From: Liriodendron chinense
Taxonomy: Eukaryota > Streptophyta > Magnoliopsida > Magnoliales > Magnoliaceae
Assembly: GCA_003013855.2 (NCBI GenBank)
Contig: ML058548.1
Coordinates: forward strand, 124,001 to 188,000
Direction: 5' to 3'
DNA length: 64,000 nt
A model generated the notes under the pieces. That model was not told the origin of the DNA and did not search any database. It worked only from the letters and a program-made list of their open reading frames with translations. Positions 31,331 through 44,110 of the stretch are shown here, piece by piece. The translations under genes were made by a program, and so were the position numbers. The first letter of the stretch is position 1. Each line of letters opens with the position of its first letter.

Positions 31331-31737
31331 TGCCAAAATTCATGATGAATTAAGGGAAACGTATAATAATTATAATCTACTTTTTCTCACAACAGTCCAA
31401 ATATTTGATAAATTTGTAATAATTTTCTTTTTTAAAAGCAAGATAAAACTATTATTTCTCTTATTACTAGCCCATAGCAAATCCCCAATAAAATACAAGC
31501 CAAAAGAGGAGAAACCTTTAAAACATAAAAAATAATAATAATAATAAAGGAATAAATCTCAAAGCTCACCTAGGCTCAAGCTTGGGCAAAACCCAAACCC
31601 CCAAGCAGAGGAGGAGAAGAAAGAGAGAGAAGAAAAAGAGAACCTCACACCTCAACCAAAGAGAAGTGTCTATTTGTGTTGTTTAATCCGGATGTGTGGT
31701 TATATGTGTAATGAATGGCCTAAATTCAGTCAAACGT
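31331..31737. other. Intergenic DNA
   Basis: AT-rich with (TAA)n at about 31533-31547 and a purine-rich GAGAAGAAAGAGAGAGAAG stretch near 31613. No gene seen. The last five bases, AACGT, are the target duplication of the next element. Confidence 0.5.
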
Positions 31738-33252
31738 TGTGGACCCTCGCCGTTCCGCGCCCCCACACGACGTTCTCGTCCCTTTCCTTTCGGGAAAAGA
31801 AGGAGAGGATGCGTGAGTGCGAATCGCCGTTTGTGCCACTGGCTTGCCTCGTTCTCGAGGGCTTTGTTTGGTAGTCGTGTTTAAGCTGGATGTGTTTAAA
31901 TGAGTTTATATAAGACCAGAGTCGCCACTAGCCAGTTACTTCGAATCTACAGTCGGCTAGACCCCGTAGAAACGTTAGAGAATGAGATCCGGAGATTCCT
32001 TCCTCTAAAATGACTCATATTGATCTGCGGCCAGAGATTCGAGGTAAGGGATCACGGTTACAGGGTGGGAAGAGGTTAAGCACCCCACACACTGCCCCTA
32101 CCGAAGTACGGTCTCTACTTCACAGAATTGAACTAACACTTGAAAGTCTGTTTTAATCCTCATACATTCTCATAGATGACATGATGCATGAATACAGGTC
32201 TGAACAATAAGAGTTTCTGATGGGTAGGTTCCACTAACAAGCAAGCCCAGAGCATACGCTTGAACTGACAGATGCTTTATGCGGAATGCATGTTGTGTGT
32301 TTGAATGATCAAAGTGCTTGTAGTGATATGTACATGAATGCAGGTCTGAACAGTAAGAGTTTCTGATGGGCAGGTTCCACTAACAGGCAAGCCCAGAGCA
32401 TATGCTCGAACTGACAAATGCTTTATGCGAGATGCATGCTGTGTGTTTGAATAATCAAAGTGCTTGCAGTGAAGCAGGGGGGTTAGAAGAAAAGTAAATG
32501 TTGCACTTATGCAAGATGCGAATGAGATGATGCTAGTAAGGAACAGCTAGATGGACGGAGGTGTCGCAAGGATTGGCTTCGAGTGGCTGAATCAAGACTT
32601 AGATGGCTTGGGAGACTTGGACCAGTGGTCAGGCTGAGCTGGACCAGGGCTGGGCTCTCCTCACTCTGGCTCTCCTTGGTGGAGGAATGGGCTAAGGGGT
32701 AGAGGGACAGATCGCACTCGGGCTGGATGGCTTCGGAGGGATGGATGCTGAAATGGGAAGAGGCTAGGGGTATTTATAGCAGTGGGCAGTGGCAGATTGC
32801 GTAAATAATTTTGGACGGCCCCCTGGGGGCCGCCCGTACGGACGGTCCTCGGTTTCCGGCCCGTGGTACGGTCATTTCTCGGGGCTGATGTTTTGACTCG
32901 TTGGGTTAATTCGGTGAGTTGACTCAGCGGGTCAACTCGGTGATTTGACTCGGCGGGTTGACTCGGTGTTTTGACTGGACGGGTTGACTCAACGAGTTAA
33001 CTTAGCAGGTTGACTCAGTGGGTTGACTCAGTGAGTTTGACTTTTTTAGGATTTTTTGACTGGCTTTTCTTATGGGGGGTTTTTCAGGCTGATGTTTAGG
33101 AGTGGGTTGACTGGGTTCAAGCTTGAGTTGGGCTATGGATTGGGGCTTACAAGGGTGAGTTTGGCTGAGTTTGGACTTGAGATTTGGGGGTATGGTCCTC
33201 CATTCATCCAGCTATCTCTACCAACAGTGTAGCCGAAGGTGGGGTGTCTACA
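31738..33252 (-). mobile_element. Solo LTR, TGTAGACACC family, copy 2
   Basis: 1515 bp in inverse orientation to copy 1: it starts TGTGGACCCTCGCC and ends GGTGTCTACA on the + strand. It is flanked by AACGT (31733-31737) and AATGT (33253-33257), a 5-bp duplication with one mismatch. The TATA box is at 32771-32778, the GAGTCA array (as TGACTC) at about 32895-33050, the TTCG hairpin at 32096-32111. It is 159 bp longer than copy 1 mainly because a segment at 32187-32332 is repeated at 32333-32478. No coding region between LTRs, so it is solo. Confidence 0.9.
32187..32478. repeat. 146-bp tandem duplication within LTR copy 2
   Basis: Two units, both running from CATGAAT.CAGGTCTGAACA to CAAAGTGCTTG.AGTGA. 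Copy 1 has one unit (about 8135-8270); copy 3 has at least one and a half before the window ends. Confidence 0.85.
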
Positions 33253-34814
33253 AATGTATACGATTAGAAATAATGTCGAGCATACCAGAGTTATATTCAA
33301 CTCGAATTGATTGAACGCATGTGTCCTTAAGTGCCAAAGTAGTCAGATTATGATAAAAACCCGTGATGGTTAATCTAATTGTTCAGCCACCAATTATGAC
33401 AGTGATAAGACGATTTAAAGAGGGAATGGTTAGTCCTTCATAATGTAATCTTTTGCCTAAAGCTAAGGACTTTTTTTTCCAACAATAATAGCATATTAGG
33501 TTTCCTAGTAAATTAATAATGGACGAGCAAGATTAAAATTAGTGATGATCGTCAATTTTATTTATTTGTATGAAAGAACATTACAATTAATGGAAAAGAA
33601 GAGTGGATTTAGTAGAGAAGAAGATAAATACCTACGGTTGCTAGTGCTGGCAAAAAGGTCATGGAGAATATCAGTCAATAGTGAAAAATCATGATATGAA
33701 GTTAACAAAATGTAACTAATGAACTGTCAAGTAAGGACTCAGTGATCAAGATCCAACGACAATGATCATAGATATTTAATCTATTCATAGAGCATACTAC
33801 ATCAATGGCGCTAAAAGTAGCAGATCTGAACTAAGGACTTCGAACTTGCTGCAACATGATTGAATAGAAGTGGGATATCTAAACTGAGAAGCTAAAGTAA
33901 GGATAAGCAACATTGCACTGTAGAGTGATTGATTGTCTATGGCAAAGGCCTTAACTTTTTATCGAGTGCTGTTTCTATAGGCTTTTGAGAGTTAGCAGCC
34001 GTGTTGTAATCTTCTTGTGAATCTTTTATTGTACATCGACGATGTCCTAGCAAAATTTGGATCCTTTATTGTATGACACCATCATAATTTAATTTACTTC
34101 TAATTTCGAATGAACTTTCCCTTAATTGCTCTAATCCTTAGCTGCCTCTAAGAAAATATCAATCGTTTGAAGGAATTTTTTTATTTTATTTTATTCATTT
34201 CTGATTTAGGACAATTATGTCATGCGTGAACTAGATTGAAAGGAATCCATCATCGGCAAATCTTTGAGAACTTCTTTCGCACGCTAAGGTTGCACGTGTT
34301 GTGCATATGTCGATCACATGCCTTCGAATAATATATTTCCTATTGTAGATGTGCACACGACTCAGTGCATACGACTCTAAAAAGCTTACTTTTCGGAGGC
34401 TATACTTGCTGATCATTAAGTGCTTATGGCTCTTCTTTAGTGCGAGTACGATTTCCTTACGTCGTTTGTATGTAAGTGTCAATACATGACAGCTTTTCAC
34501 TGGGCAATGTGGACACTGACAAGCTAGGTATAAACTGCCAAGTAATTTTAACTTCTAAGATTTTTCACAATAATTATATATAAATGTATAATAATTACAA
34601 ATTCATTTATTTGTTTCCAAATATATGCATTTACCTAACAATTTTTGTATTAGAAAATCAAATTGACCTTAAGGGCTTATTTCGTCTTTCAATTACAATG
34701 ATAAATGATTGTAAATGGACAATGATTATTTGCTCTTGTAATTGTGTAATAGCATCACTTATAATTAATTGCAATCATGACCTTACCTAGACGACTTAGC
34801 CAAGGTTACCCTTA
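33253..34814. other. Intergenic DNA, nothing recognised
   Basis: AT-rich. An open frame of 89 codons on the - strand at 34231-34500 has no recognisable family. Confidence 0.5.
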
Positions 34815-35092
34815 CCATGGAGCCCACCTTTCTAATTTGTTGTATATCCATGTTCTCTATCTATTTATCCAGCCCATTATAAGAGGGGTCTCAAAACTTA
34901 AGCAGATCCAATCTCAAGGGGACCACACCAAAGGAAATAGTGGAGATTGAGTGCCCCACCAATAAAATTTTCAAAGCGCCCATAGTAAAGTTTACATAAT
35001 GTTTATTTGCCGTCGAACTTGTTGGTAATATCAAGAAAATCGAGATGAAGGAGTATACAACAAATACATAAAAGTAGGCCCCACACAATTAG
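34815..35092. mobile_element. Mutator-like foldback MITE, copy e, shortened
   Basis: CATGGAGCCCACC...TTGTATATCC at the left and AAGTAGGCCCCACAC at the right, with the family's central segments (CAAGGGGACCACACCA, ACATAATGTTTATTTGCCGTC). The right arm is mostly deleted. Outer ends contain ACTTAG(C/T) pairing as in copy b. Confidence 0.65.
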
Positions 35093-35742
35093 GATAATAC
35101 TCACTAAGTTATTACTCGACGCTGAATACATTATTTGTTTCACCTACAAATCAGGATAAAAATGACAGTTTTATAATATGAAAATGTAATAATTATAATT
35201 TACTTTACCTTAATTTATTTCAAGTGTATTTGCCTGTGGATATAAACAAACATCTGAAAATTATCATGATGGAGAAAGGTAAAAAGAATTTTAAAATGTT
35301 TTTCATACATTTTTATGCAATTAAATTTTAAATTCAAACGGCTAGATCAATATATTTTAGTGATAATTTAACATCAAAGAAACGTTAAAATGCATCAATC
35401 CGAACAAGGTTCAGATACTGCCAATACACAAGTAAAATAATGTGTAACCATTCCACTTTTTCTTTATATTATCATGTGAAAGCAAAGGGGCCAAGGTAAA
35501 GTAAATGTGGTACAGCCTGCCCATCAAGAGTCAATATTCGCTGGCTTAGTATCATATAATTATATTCAATTGAATGTTAAAATTCAAATGGGGCCCACCT
35601 GAATTGACACTGGGTAATAACTCCTTGTAGCCACGTGTGGGGGTTGGTGAGTTATAAAAATTCGACCAGATGGCGGTAGAAAACTATCAATCAGGGCCAT
35701 GCAGATGACCAAAATGGGCATCGCTTCGGTGGATTCTTGATT
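35093..35742. other. Intergenic DNA, nothing recognised
   Basis: AT-rich to 35580, then GGGCCCACC-type wording. No gene seen. Confidence 0.5.
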
Positions 35743-36166
35743 GTGGAGCCCACCATGATATATGTGCCTTACATCCATTCCGTTTATCTCTTTTGACAGC
35801 GCATTTTAGTCAAGATCCCAAAACTTTGAGTAGATTCAAATCTTAGGTGGACTACACCACAGGAAACAGTGGGGATTGACCATTAAAAGCTTCTTGTGGG
35901 CCACAAATTTTTTGGATCAATCTGATATTTGTGTGGTCATTTATCCAGGTCTTTGTGACCTTATCAACAGGTTGGATAGAAAATAAACATTCCGATGGGC
36001 CCCCAGAAGTTTTTAATGGTGGGTAGTCAATCTTCATTGTTTACCGTGGTGTGGTCCACCTAAGATTTGTATATGCTTCATTTTTTTGAATAATTCCCTA
36101 AAATTATCTTTCAAAACGGATGGACGGCGTGGATGTAAGACACATATATTACGGTTGTCATCACAG
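35743..36166. mobile_element. Mutator-like foldback MITE, copy f
   Basis: Left arm GTGGAGCCCACCATGATATATG, central TTATCAACAGGTTGGA, right arm GGATGGACGGCGTGGATGTAAG...ATTACGG. Arms pair over most of their length. No clear target duplication. Confidence 0.75.
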
Positions 36167-36239
36167 TTAGAGATCCATCATCCACCAACCAAGGTGGATC
36201 CCAGCCTCTCCCGACCAAAATGCCCTTATGGTTAGTAGC

Positions 36240-36550
36240 TGTGCACTCCTAATTTGTGAAAATGCCAACAATATTAATTAAGTTAAACCGACCATGACAT
36301 GGGGCCCACTAAGATGGCTTAAAAAGCTAAATTTTGTACTGAAATGAAATCATCATCTAATGGACGGCTAAAATAAGAAATAGTCATGGGATCTAATTCA
36401 ATAAAGTAATGTCCATTAATTAAAGTTTATACAATTTATCTAAGTTAGCTAAGCGGTCCCAAGATTGGACGGTGCGATTAGCTGTATCTCTCTGCCACGT
36501 ATGCCAGTTCTGAGTGCTTGCCTATGAATCATCGCAGTCTGCAGAGTATC
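36240..36550. mobile_element. Possible GATACTCTGG-family MITE, copy 3
   Basis: Right end GTGCTTGCCTATGAATCATCGCAGTCTGCAGAGTATC matches the family; the left end (GTGCACTCCTAATTTGTG) is only weakly like it. Confidence 0.45.
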
Positions 36551-36616
36551 AAATAATTCCACTCTCCATTACAACCGCTGCAGGTTTACCCTTCCCGAGG
36601 GTCTAGACTCCTATAA

Positions 36617-36937
36617 TAGTTCAGCACAATTTTAGAAATGGCGGTGACTCATCTTCTTCACACGTGTCGTCGATCATGTACGTCTATCTAGACCACCCAA
36701 ATTGTAGGGCCCACTGTGGATAGATGATGTCTCTAGAATTGTTCTGATCAACACATCCAATCGATGGCTATTAAAAGGATTGTTAAATGTAGATAGCAAG
36801 TGGTCCAAATTCCAAGGGAAAAATCAGACGGTTGCTTTATGCTTCTCCCAATACTGGGCCTTCGATATCTGTTCATGTCATACCACGACATGTGTACGGC
36901 TAAAGAGTCAGCACCATTTTTAAACGGTGGTTAACTA
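36617..36937. mobile_element. ACCACCATTTT-family MITE, copy 6
   Basis: Ends TAGTTCAGCACAATTTTAG and, read from the right, TAGTTAACCACCGTTTAAAA, with GGCGGTGACTC and GAGTCAGCACC just inside. Body shared with the other copies (TCTAGACCACCCAAATTG, GGATTGTTAAATG). Confidence 0.65.
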
Positions 36938-36966
36938 TTACATTTTCCTGGTAATCCAAGATGAAA

Positions 36967-36974
36967 CTTTCATA
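36967..36974. other. Target duplication of hAT MITE copy 2 (left)
   Basis: CTTTCATA, identical to 37573-37580. Confidence 0.9.
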
Positions 36975-37572
36975 CAGGGATCCCTATGGGACGGACCTTG
37001 GTCGAATTCAGTTGGATCCGGTCATCCAGCTCAAGTCCGAAAATCTATACATGGATTCCGATCGGATTCGAATCGAACTCAGAGTAAAAGGAGATATCAT
37101 ATTTATAGATAGTCAGATTCATTTTCAATTCAAAACTCATATAACCATTGGATCCAGGTATGCTCTTGGTTTGAATCCATCCCATCATAAACCTAAAAAA
37201 ATATATAACATAACATATTTAATTTAATAGCAAAATGATATAAATCCCTCTATTTGTTGTGATATGGTCGGCCTAAGATTGACATATGTCTCAATCTTTA
37301 GACGTGTGTATAACACGTCTAAAAACGGATAGACAGCATGTGTATAACATGTACGGTAAGGTGATAATGAGTCGAATCTGGATCAGATTCAGTTGGATCC
37401 GGCACTAAATATGAAAATCTATAAATGGGCTCGGACGGGATTTGGATCTATTTATGTGAATTGAAATCTGGTTCATTTAATTAATCGAACCTATTTTAAA
37501 ATTCAGATCCACATTATATCGATTCAGAGTGAAACGGATCTCGGATCATGTCCCGCTCCATTAAGAGCCCTA
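36975..37572. mobile_element. 600-bp hAT MITE, copy 2
   Basis: 598 bp, inverse orientation to 18412-19011, with ends CAGGGATCCCTATGGG and (from the right) TAGGGCTCTTAATGG, flanked by a perfect CTTTCATA duplication at 36967-36974 and 37573-37580. Its right flank is the left end of a GATACTCTGG-family element, so it inserted at or beside that older element. Confidence 0.92.
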
Positions 37573-37925
37573 CTTTCATACTCTAGCAAAGTGTGATAGA
37601 TGATACTCGTGCACCTAATAATTGCTTACGTGGAATTCGCGTTAGTCAAAACTGTCCAAGTTCATCTTAGATGCATCGTGAACCAAAATTTGTGCCTTGT
37701 TGATTATCTGACTATCATATTTAACAGTTAAAAATGAATCTAGTTCACCAAACAAGTGTCCAAGAATCGAAGGTTAGGATGGTTCAAATAATCTGATTTT
37801 GGGATTGTTGACTCATAGACAGTGGTTTCACAACGTAATCGGTTTATTTGATCTAATGTATGCGTGTACAATTCCTGAATGCCTGAGTATCAAGTGTGAC
37901 ACGCTGCCTGAGCAGCATATATGGC
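37573..37925. mobile_element. GATACTCTGG-family MITE, copy 4
   Basis: It begins CATACTCTAGCAAAGTGTGATAGATGATACTCG and has the family body. Near the right it has GAATGCCTGAGTATCAAGTGTGAC and then fades. The hAT element abuts its left end. Confidence 0.55.
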
Positions 37926-38291
37926 CCCATCCACTACATGGGCACTGTGATATTTTGGTGGAGTATGGCTATCTGTACGCGTGCAGACGTGTACCTCAAA
38001 CCAGTTGTCAGTATCTGATTATTTGATGTGATTCATCTGCCACTCGTACAACAAACAAAAGGCGTACACGAGTACCCAATCTGAACCGTCCAAACAATGT
38101 TCTCCTTTGTGGATGGATTAGATTACCCCAACTCTCTGATTTCAGCTGTAATCTCAGACCGCCAACAAGTTTATTTCTAACTGGACTGTTACAACCATCC
38201 AAAGATTTGGTATTGTTTCCATCCATGGTAGGGTCCACACTTTTAATGGCCTAGATTTGCGTGCCTGTCCATCATTGTGCATTGTGGTGGA

Positions 38292-38765
38292 AGAGGGCGG
38301 ATTAGGTGCGGCCCTTACCATAGGGCGTACCTTATGTATGTATTCTAAATCCACGCCGTCCATCAGTTTTTCCATATTATTTTAGGTCGAAATCCCAAAA
38401 ATGAAGCAGATTCAAATCTTTGGTGGACCATACAGTAGGAAACAGTAGTTATTGACCATTAAAATCTTCTTGTAGGCCACAAAAGTTTTGGATCAAGCTG
38501 ATATTTGTTTTTTCCCTTTATCCAGTTTTGTGTCATCTTACAAAAGGTTGGATGGAAAATAAACATTACGGTAGACCCTAGCAAGGTTTTAATGGTGGGC
38601 ATTCATTCAACACTGTTTTCTACAGTATGGTCCACCTGAGATTTATATCTGATTCATTTTAGGGTACCTACTCTAAAATGATCTTTAAATACAGATGGAC
38701 GGCGTGGATTTAGAATAAATATATCAAGGTGGGACCTACAGTAAGGGACGCACCTAATCCGATCC
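38292..38765. mobile_element. Mutator-like foldback MITE, copy g (9-bp duplication)
   Basis: Outer ends GAGGGCGGATTAGGTGCGG and, read from the right, GGATCGGATTAGGTGCGTCCC, then the family core. Flanks TGTGGTGGA (38283-38291) and AGTGGTGGA (38766-38774) agree at 8 of 9 positions. Together with copy o this identifies the family as Mutator-like, which makes 9-bp duplications. Confidence 0.87.
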
Positions 38766-39203
38766 AGTGGTGGACTGGCTGGATTTTTCAACTCATGGTG
38801 CAAAGTTACGTGGCCTTACGTAAGGAGAGAATGAAGACGCGAAGAGCATAACACGTGCCGGCAGGCACACGTGTGCGAGATTTTGGCATGTAATAAGAGT
38901 CGTCGAACGTGAACATTCCTGGGCATGGTCCACTCATCATGTGTACAGAAATCATGTGAGAAAAAAGAACCGTTAGAAAATCTCACCAAGGGATATCTGA
39001 CCGTTCACGTACATATGTGACCACCTGATGGTTGGATCAACGTGAATTTTATGACAGGAAATTTATATCTTTGATCTCCAATGATACATGGATCGGATCT
39101 CTCACACGTATGATATTTTGGCACGTGTGCCGAAATTCACCTGTTCAATCTCTTCTCGCGCGAATCGCCACAGAATTTGTCTTTCCCAATAACCCCAAAT
39201 TCT
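38766..39203. other. Intergenic DNA, nothing recognised
   Basis: No gene or bounded repeat seen. Confidence 0.5.
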
Positions 39204-39632
39204 CTGGGGCCCACCCTAATGTCTGTGTTATATCCACTCCGTCCATCAGTTGTTACAGACTATTTTAGAATATGATCTCAACAATTAACTAGTTTGAATA
39301 CTCAGGTAGGCCACACTACAAGAAACAGTGGGATCGAACGCCCACCATTGAAATCTTCCTGAGGGCCACCAGAATTTTTGGACCATTCTAATTTTTTTTT
39401 TATTCTCTTCGATCCAGTGGGATTCACTTCATGAACGGGTAGGATAATACATAAATATCACGGTGGGCTCCATGATGATTTCAACCATAAGAGTTTCCAT
39501 TCCCACTATTTCTACTCGTGTGGCCCACTCAACTTTTGGATCTACTTAGTTTCTAGTCTCGTATCCTAAAATAATCTGAAGAAAGGTATGGACGGAATAG
39601 ATATAACAGGAAAATCATTGTGGGTCCCACAG
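39204..39632. mobile_element. Mutator-like foldback MITE, copy h
   Basis: CTGGGGCCCACCCTAATGTCTG at the left and ATCATTGTGGGTCCCACAG at the right, with paired arms. Pairing extends outward (AACCCCAAATTCTCTG with CAGAGCTTGGAGTTAC). Confidence 0.72.
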
Positions 39633-42206
39633 AGCTTGGAGTTACAGGGGATTCTGGTAACCACTGGTTACCAACGTGGTCCTCAACAAGTTTGGTAGTC
39701 CACCGGACCAGCGTCATATATGCCCTTTTTCCTCTCATTCGATGAGCAAAGTAGGTTGGTTTTATTTTTATAGCATTTTTATAGCATTTATTTAGGTGGG
39801 TCCCACTGGATTGAGCAGATGATCTCAGCCGTGCAACGATGATTGTGGCAGAGAAGATGCTGCACCCCCACCCTCCATTGTGTCCTTTTTCTTAATATAG
39901 TCCTCTTGTTTCTATTCTTGTAGACAATGATAACAGATTAAAAGAATTTGATGACGTTTTGTCTTTAAAGTCTCCTTTAAAAATGACAAAAAAATTGATT
40001 ATGGGTCCCATGCATTTCGATCTGATGGTGGCCCACTCTTTCTACAGACATCAGTCAATGGTACGGTACCTTATGCTAATAAAGTCACATCTTCTATGCT
40101 ATGGATGTTTTTAACATCAGATTTGCTAGAGAGGCTCGCGCGATGATCTAGACCGTTCATAGTCACACCATGGATGGCCCACAGGAGAAAATTCCCTTGA
40201 TCAGAGACGCTTATCGTTTCTCAAGTGTGTTGAAATATGTACCCTTGTTTCTTATAGACGGTTACCATCTTCTGATTGATGTGATTTTTTCAATAAAAAA
40301 GCAATCCAATGCTGGGCCTGTCTAATGGATGGCTTAAATTGATTATCGGATCGAATTTTCGGCAAGTGATCTCAACGGTTGATTTGTTTGCCATTGATTG
40401 TCTGATTAGGACGAGTAGTGACTGTTATGTTTTTTTTTTTTTTTCCCTACAGGATGTTCTATCAAGTCGGCTGAATCAAATGGACGCTCCGGATTAATGA
40501 TTAAAGTATCCATGTTTTTAAATGTAAATACATCCATCATAGGCTACAATGCAGCTAGTTGCATTTATTATGATTCATAATTTATTAGATTAGAACCAAC
40601 ACACCCACCATAATGGGTACTCATCTCTTGTGAGTTTACCACTGAGCCATAAGTAGAGACCCATATTATTTTAAACATATCACAGCCAAGCCTAGACCCA
40701 TATTATTTTAAACATATCACAGCCAAGCCTGTGCGAGTATCTAAATAGGCTTGTATGGATAGCCAATTCATTGTAATTCAAACACCTTGTAATGACAAGC
40801 TTATATGTCCCTACTACATTTTTGATACATGGGCATATGAGGATTCATGTAGTTATAAATTAATAGCAACACATATAAGTCACTTGAAGATGTAAAGTTG
40901 CACACATTAGTCTCTTGAGCATGCATTATAGCACATGTGATTATGTACATGTAAGTATAACACATGTGGTATATGCCAGGTGCCTGACGGTTTAGCATAT
41001 CAAATGTGAGTGCTTGAAGGTGGTGGTCTTACTTGTGGCACATTCACATGTATGGCTTATATGGCTCTTGTAGCATATGTGCTATTCATGTACAAAAACT
41101 ACTTATTTATTTGTATATATTATAAAAAAAAATTGTGAAAATTTACATTTTATAAAGTTGCCTTACACACATGAATGGCTTTTTTTTTTTTAAACAAAAT
41201 TGTCTTTATTTTATTGAAATTAGACGTACCATTATTTGAATAATGATGTTTTACAAACCATGGACATGTACTTTAATACAAGGTTATTTTAATAGAATAT
41301 TTTTTGTAACTAAATGAGTCTTAAGAAAAAATTTGGATTGTGAAATTTTTAGGGTATATTTGGATAAGGTATCCAATAAAATTAAAATGTGAAATTAGAA
41401 AGCTATAATGAAGCTTTCTTATCCTTAATTATAAATTTGGAACTTTTGGGATCTATTTGGATTCCTAAAAGGAAAAGGAAATACCATCTCCCCCCCCCCC
41501 CCAAAAAAAAAAAAAAAAAAAAATGTTTCTAAAGCCAATATTTGTGAGAATATGTTTAAAACATCATTTTTTTGCTTCATTCGTTTTGTCGAAAAATCAA
41601 TAAAATTATTTTCTCACTTCCACTATTAAGAAAGGTATTTTCACACGAGAGAAAGAAGATAGATTTCTCAATAGTTCAACTTAAATGTCCCACAAATCTT
41701 CAATTGCCCCACATATGCCACATGAGCCATCATCCTTCTTCGATTATGACCACATGCGCCAGTGTCCATCTTCTTGAGCCTCAAATGTGCAAAGTGTCTT
41801 AGTGTGCTAATATGTTAACAACTATCTTCTCTTACATGCATGTACAATGTGTCCCACTTGTGCTAATGTGCTAAATGTTCCACAATCCATCATCTATTGC
41901 ACCCCACAAGTGCAAAGCCCTCCACACGTACCATCGTCCATCTTTGATCGCTCTACATATGCAAATGCGCTAATATGCACAAGGCTTTCGTCTAGCTTCA
42001 AAAGCATATGGAGAAAAGAGTCTCTTTTCGACTACACACAAAGCATTATCGATCAAAAGAAGAGAAAAGATGCAAAACACAACTCAAAGATTTACATGGT
42101 TCCCTCTTAGTACGTCCACATATTCACACTAATTCACTATAATCAAAGGAAAAAAAAATGAAGAAGTAACTCTCAATACAATGACCTCTCTCTTTCTCAC
42201 GATAGA

Positions 42207-42208
<2 letters not shown>
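39633..42208. other. Intergenic DNA, nothing recognised
   Basis: AT-rich. It holds a short direct duplication at 40664-40692 and 40692-40730 (ACCCATATTATTTTAAACAT and CACAGCCAAGCCT each twice), a C-run/A-run at 41490-41522 and a possible PIF-type end TAGGGTATATTTGGATAAGG at 41349. No gene. Confidence 0.5.

Positions 42209-42235
<27 letters not shown>
42209..42235. repeat. (AC)n microsatellite
   Basis: About 13 AC units. Confidence 0.95.
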
Positions 42236-42238
<3 letters not shown>

Positions 42239-42542
42239 GAATGCTCACCTGCCCACCAATTCTCACAAGAACTCATGAGCACTTTTTGAGGACTCATCAC
42301 ATGTGATGTGAGCGCAAAATATGAGCCGTTCACATGATGCATCACCCTAAAAACCCTTAAGGCCCAACTTTTAACCTTGTCCAGAACTTTAGTAGGCCAT
42401 GGCAAAAGGAAACAGTTTCCTTCCTCGATTTTCCCCTATCTCTCTGTTATGTGTTTTGGATCAAGGTGAAAGTTAGGCCATGGGGGTTATTTGGGGTGCC
42501 TCATCACATGAACGGCTCAGATTTTGAGCTCATGTCACGTGA

Positions 42543-42546
<4 letters not shown>

Positions 42547-42626
<80 letters not shown>
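42547..42626. repeat. Compound (AT)n(AG)n microsatellite
   Basis: About 22 AT units run directly into about 17 AG units, followed closely by a T run at 42635-42658. Confidence 0.97.
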
Positions 42627-42627
<1 letters not shown>

Positions 42628-42910
42628 AATGAAGTTTTTTTTTTTTTTTTTTTTTTTTAGCCATGGCTTACCAAAGTTTTAGATCAAGATAAAAGTTGGG
42701 CACTAGAGTTTCATGGGGTGCTACGTCATGTAGACCGTTCACATTTTGTGCTCATATAACGTGAAATGAGTTCCCACGTGAGAACCGGTTCCTAGACAAG
42801 CATTTCAATATACATATACACACATATAAACGAACAAGGATTTATAAAATTGCCTTCTAATAGTGTTAGCTAGATGAATAGTACATTTATGACGATTAGG
42901 CTCCATAGAT

Positions 42911-43279
42911 CTTAACACTGTTCACAAGTACATTTTTTAAAATAGTGTTGACTCTTCCTTATATTTGGCAGTTATGTAAGAGTATCCAAAACATTCATCA
43001 TGTGGGGCATATTATGGATGTAGCATAGCTCTAAAATCATACTAATCAAGCAATCCTAACCATCTATAAGATTGCTAGTATATAGATGGTTAAAAGTAAA
43101 ATAATGAGTTGTTTGTATTCCAAGGGAAAAATCAGATGGTTAATATCACCTTTCTCAATGGAGTCATTGGCTAATACTGCATCCACAAATAGATCAGATT
43201 TGGACGGTCTGGGTTGCCCCTCAACTTTGCCATGTGCAGGGCTAATGATTCACCACCATTGTTTCGATCGTTGTTAACC
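42911..43279. mobile_element. ACCACCATTTT-family MITE, copy 7
   Basis: Left TTAACACTGTTCACAAGTAC..TTTAAAATAGTGTTGACTC and right GATTCACCACCATTGTTTCG...GTTGTTAACC pair imperfectly. The body carries TGTGGGGCATATTATGGATG and CCAAGGGAAAAATCAGATGG. Confidence 0.6.
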
Positions 43280-43747
43280 ATTTTAGGAGTGTGAGCATCT
43301 TGTCCTTGGCATGTTTGGCCGAGAAAAATGTATCACTTCAGGAAAAATCCAAGCCGTGAAAAGGGTTCGTAGATAGTACCATGCATATCTCCTGGAGCAA
43401 AAAAAACGAACAATCGACTCACCGTATGGGCCAAACACATACAGTGAGTGAGATCATTGGATACCATATATTTGGACAGTGTAACCTGCACGATGACTAG
43501 ACAATTCAGAATTTCATGCCAGGTGATCTTCATGAGGGGCCCACCTTTTTACACGGTTCGGATTTATAAAAAAATGTGACACTTAGGCTGGAAATAAAGG
43601 GTGGTGAACATTTCTCTTCCCCCCTAAAAAAAAGGAAATGGCTCATTTTCTTATGTTAGAACTTGTTGGAGAAATGAGTGTACCACTGCAAAATTTGGTA
43701 AACTTTGATTAAAAGGTAGGTATGAGAAATGAAGATTGGAGTTATAT

Positions 43748-44110
43748 AATACTCTGGCTATGTATGATGCTTGATACGCAGGCATTGAGAAATTATAAAA
43801 ATGACATATACTAACTCAAATAAAACTAACTAGATTTTGCATCCTACTGTTGTAAAGTCACAAACCCAAGATGAGATTGATTGAATAATCCTAACATCTG
43901 ATTCATGGAATACAGTTTGTGGAAATAAGACCATTGGATAATTTTCATTTTTTAACCGTCCAATAAATGTCCAACCACACAAAGTCCATGATAAATGTAC
44001 ATTGTTTCCATAATTTTGACAGTTTAATTTGATTAATTGTATGCCATGGCTGCAATTCGAAGTAATTTCTAGGTGCATGCATATCATCTATCAGACTCTA
44101 CCAGAGTATC
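43748..44110. mobile_element. GATACTCTGG-family MITE, copy 5
   Basis: Left AATACTCTGGCTATGTATGATGCTTGATACGCAGGCA and right GTGCATGCATATCATCTATCAGACTCTACCAGAGTATC are inverted ends of about 40 bases. Next to copy 1 it is the best-preserved full-length member. Confidence 0.7.
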
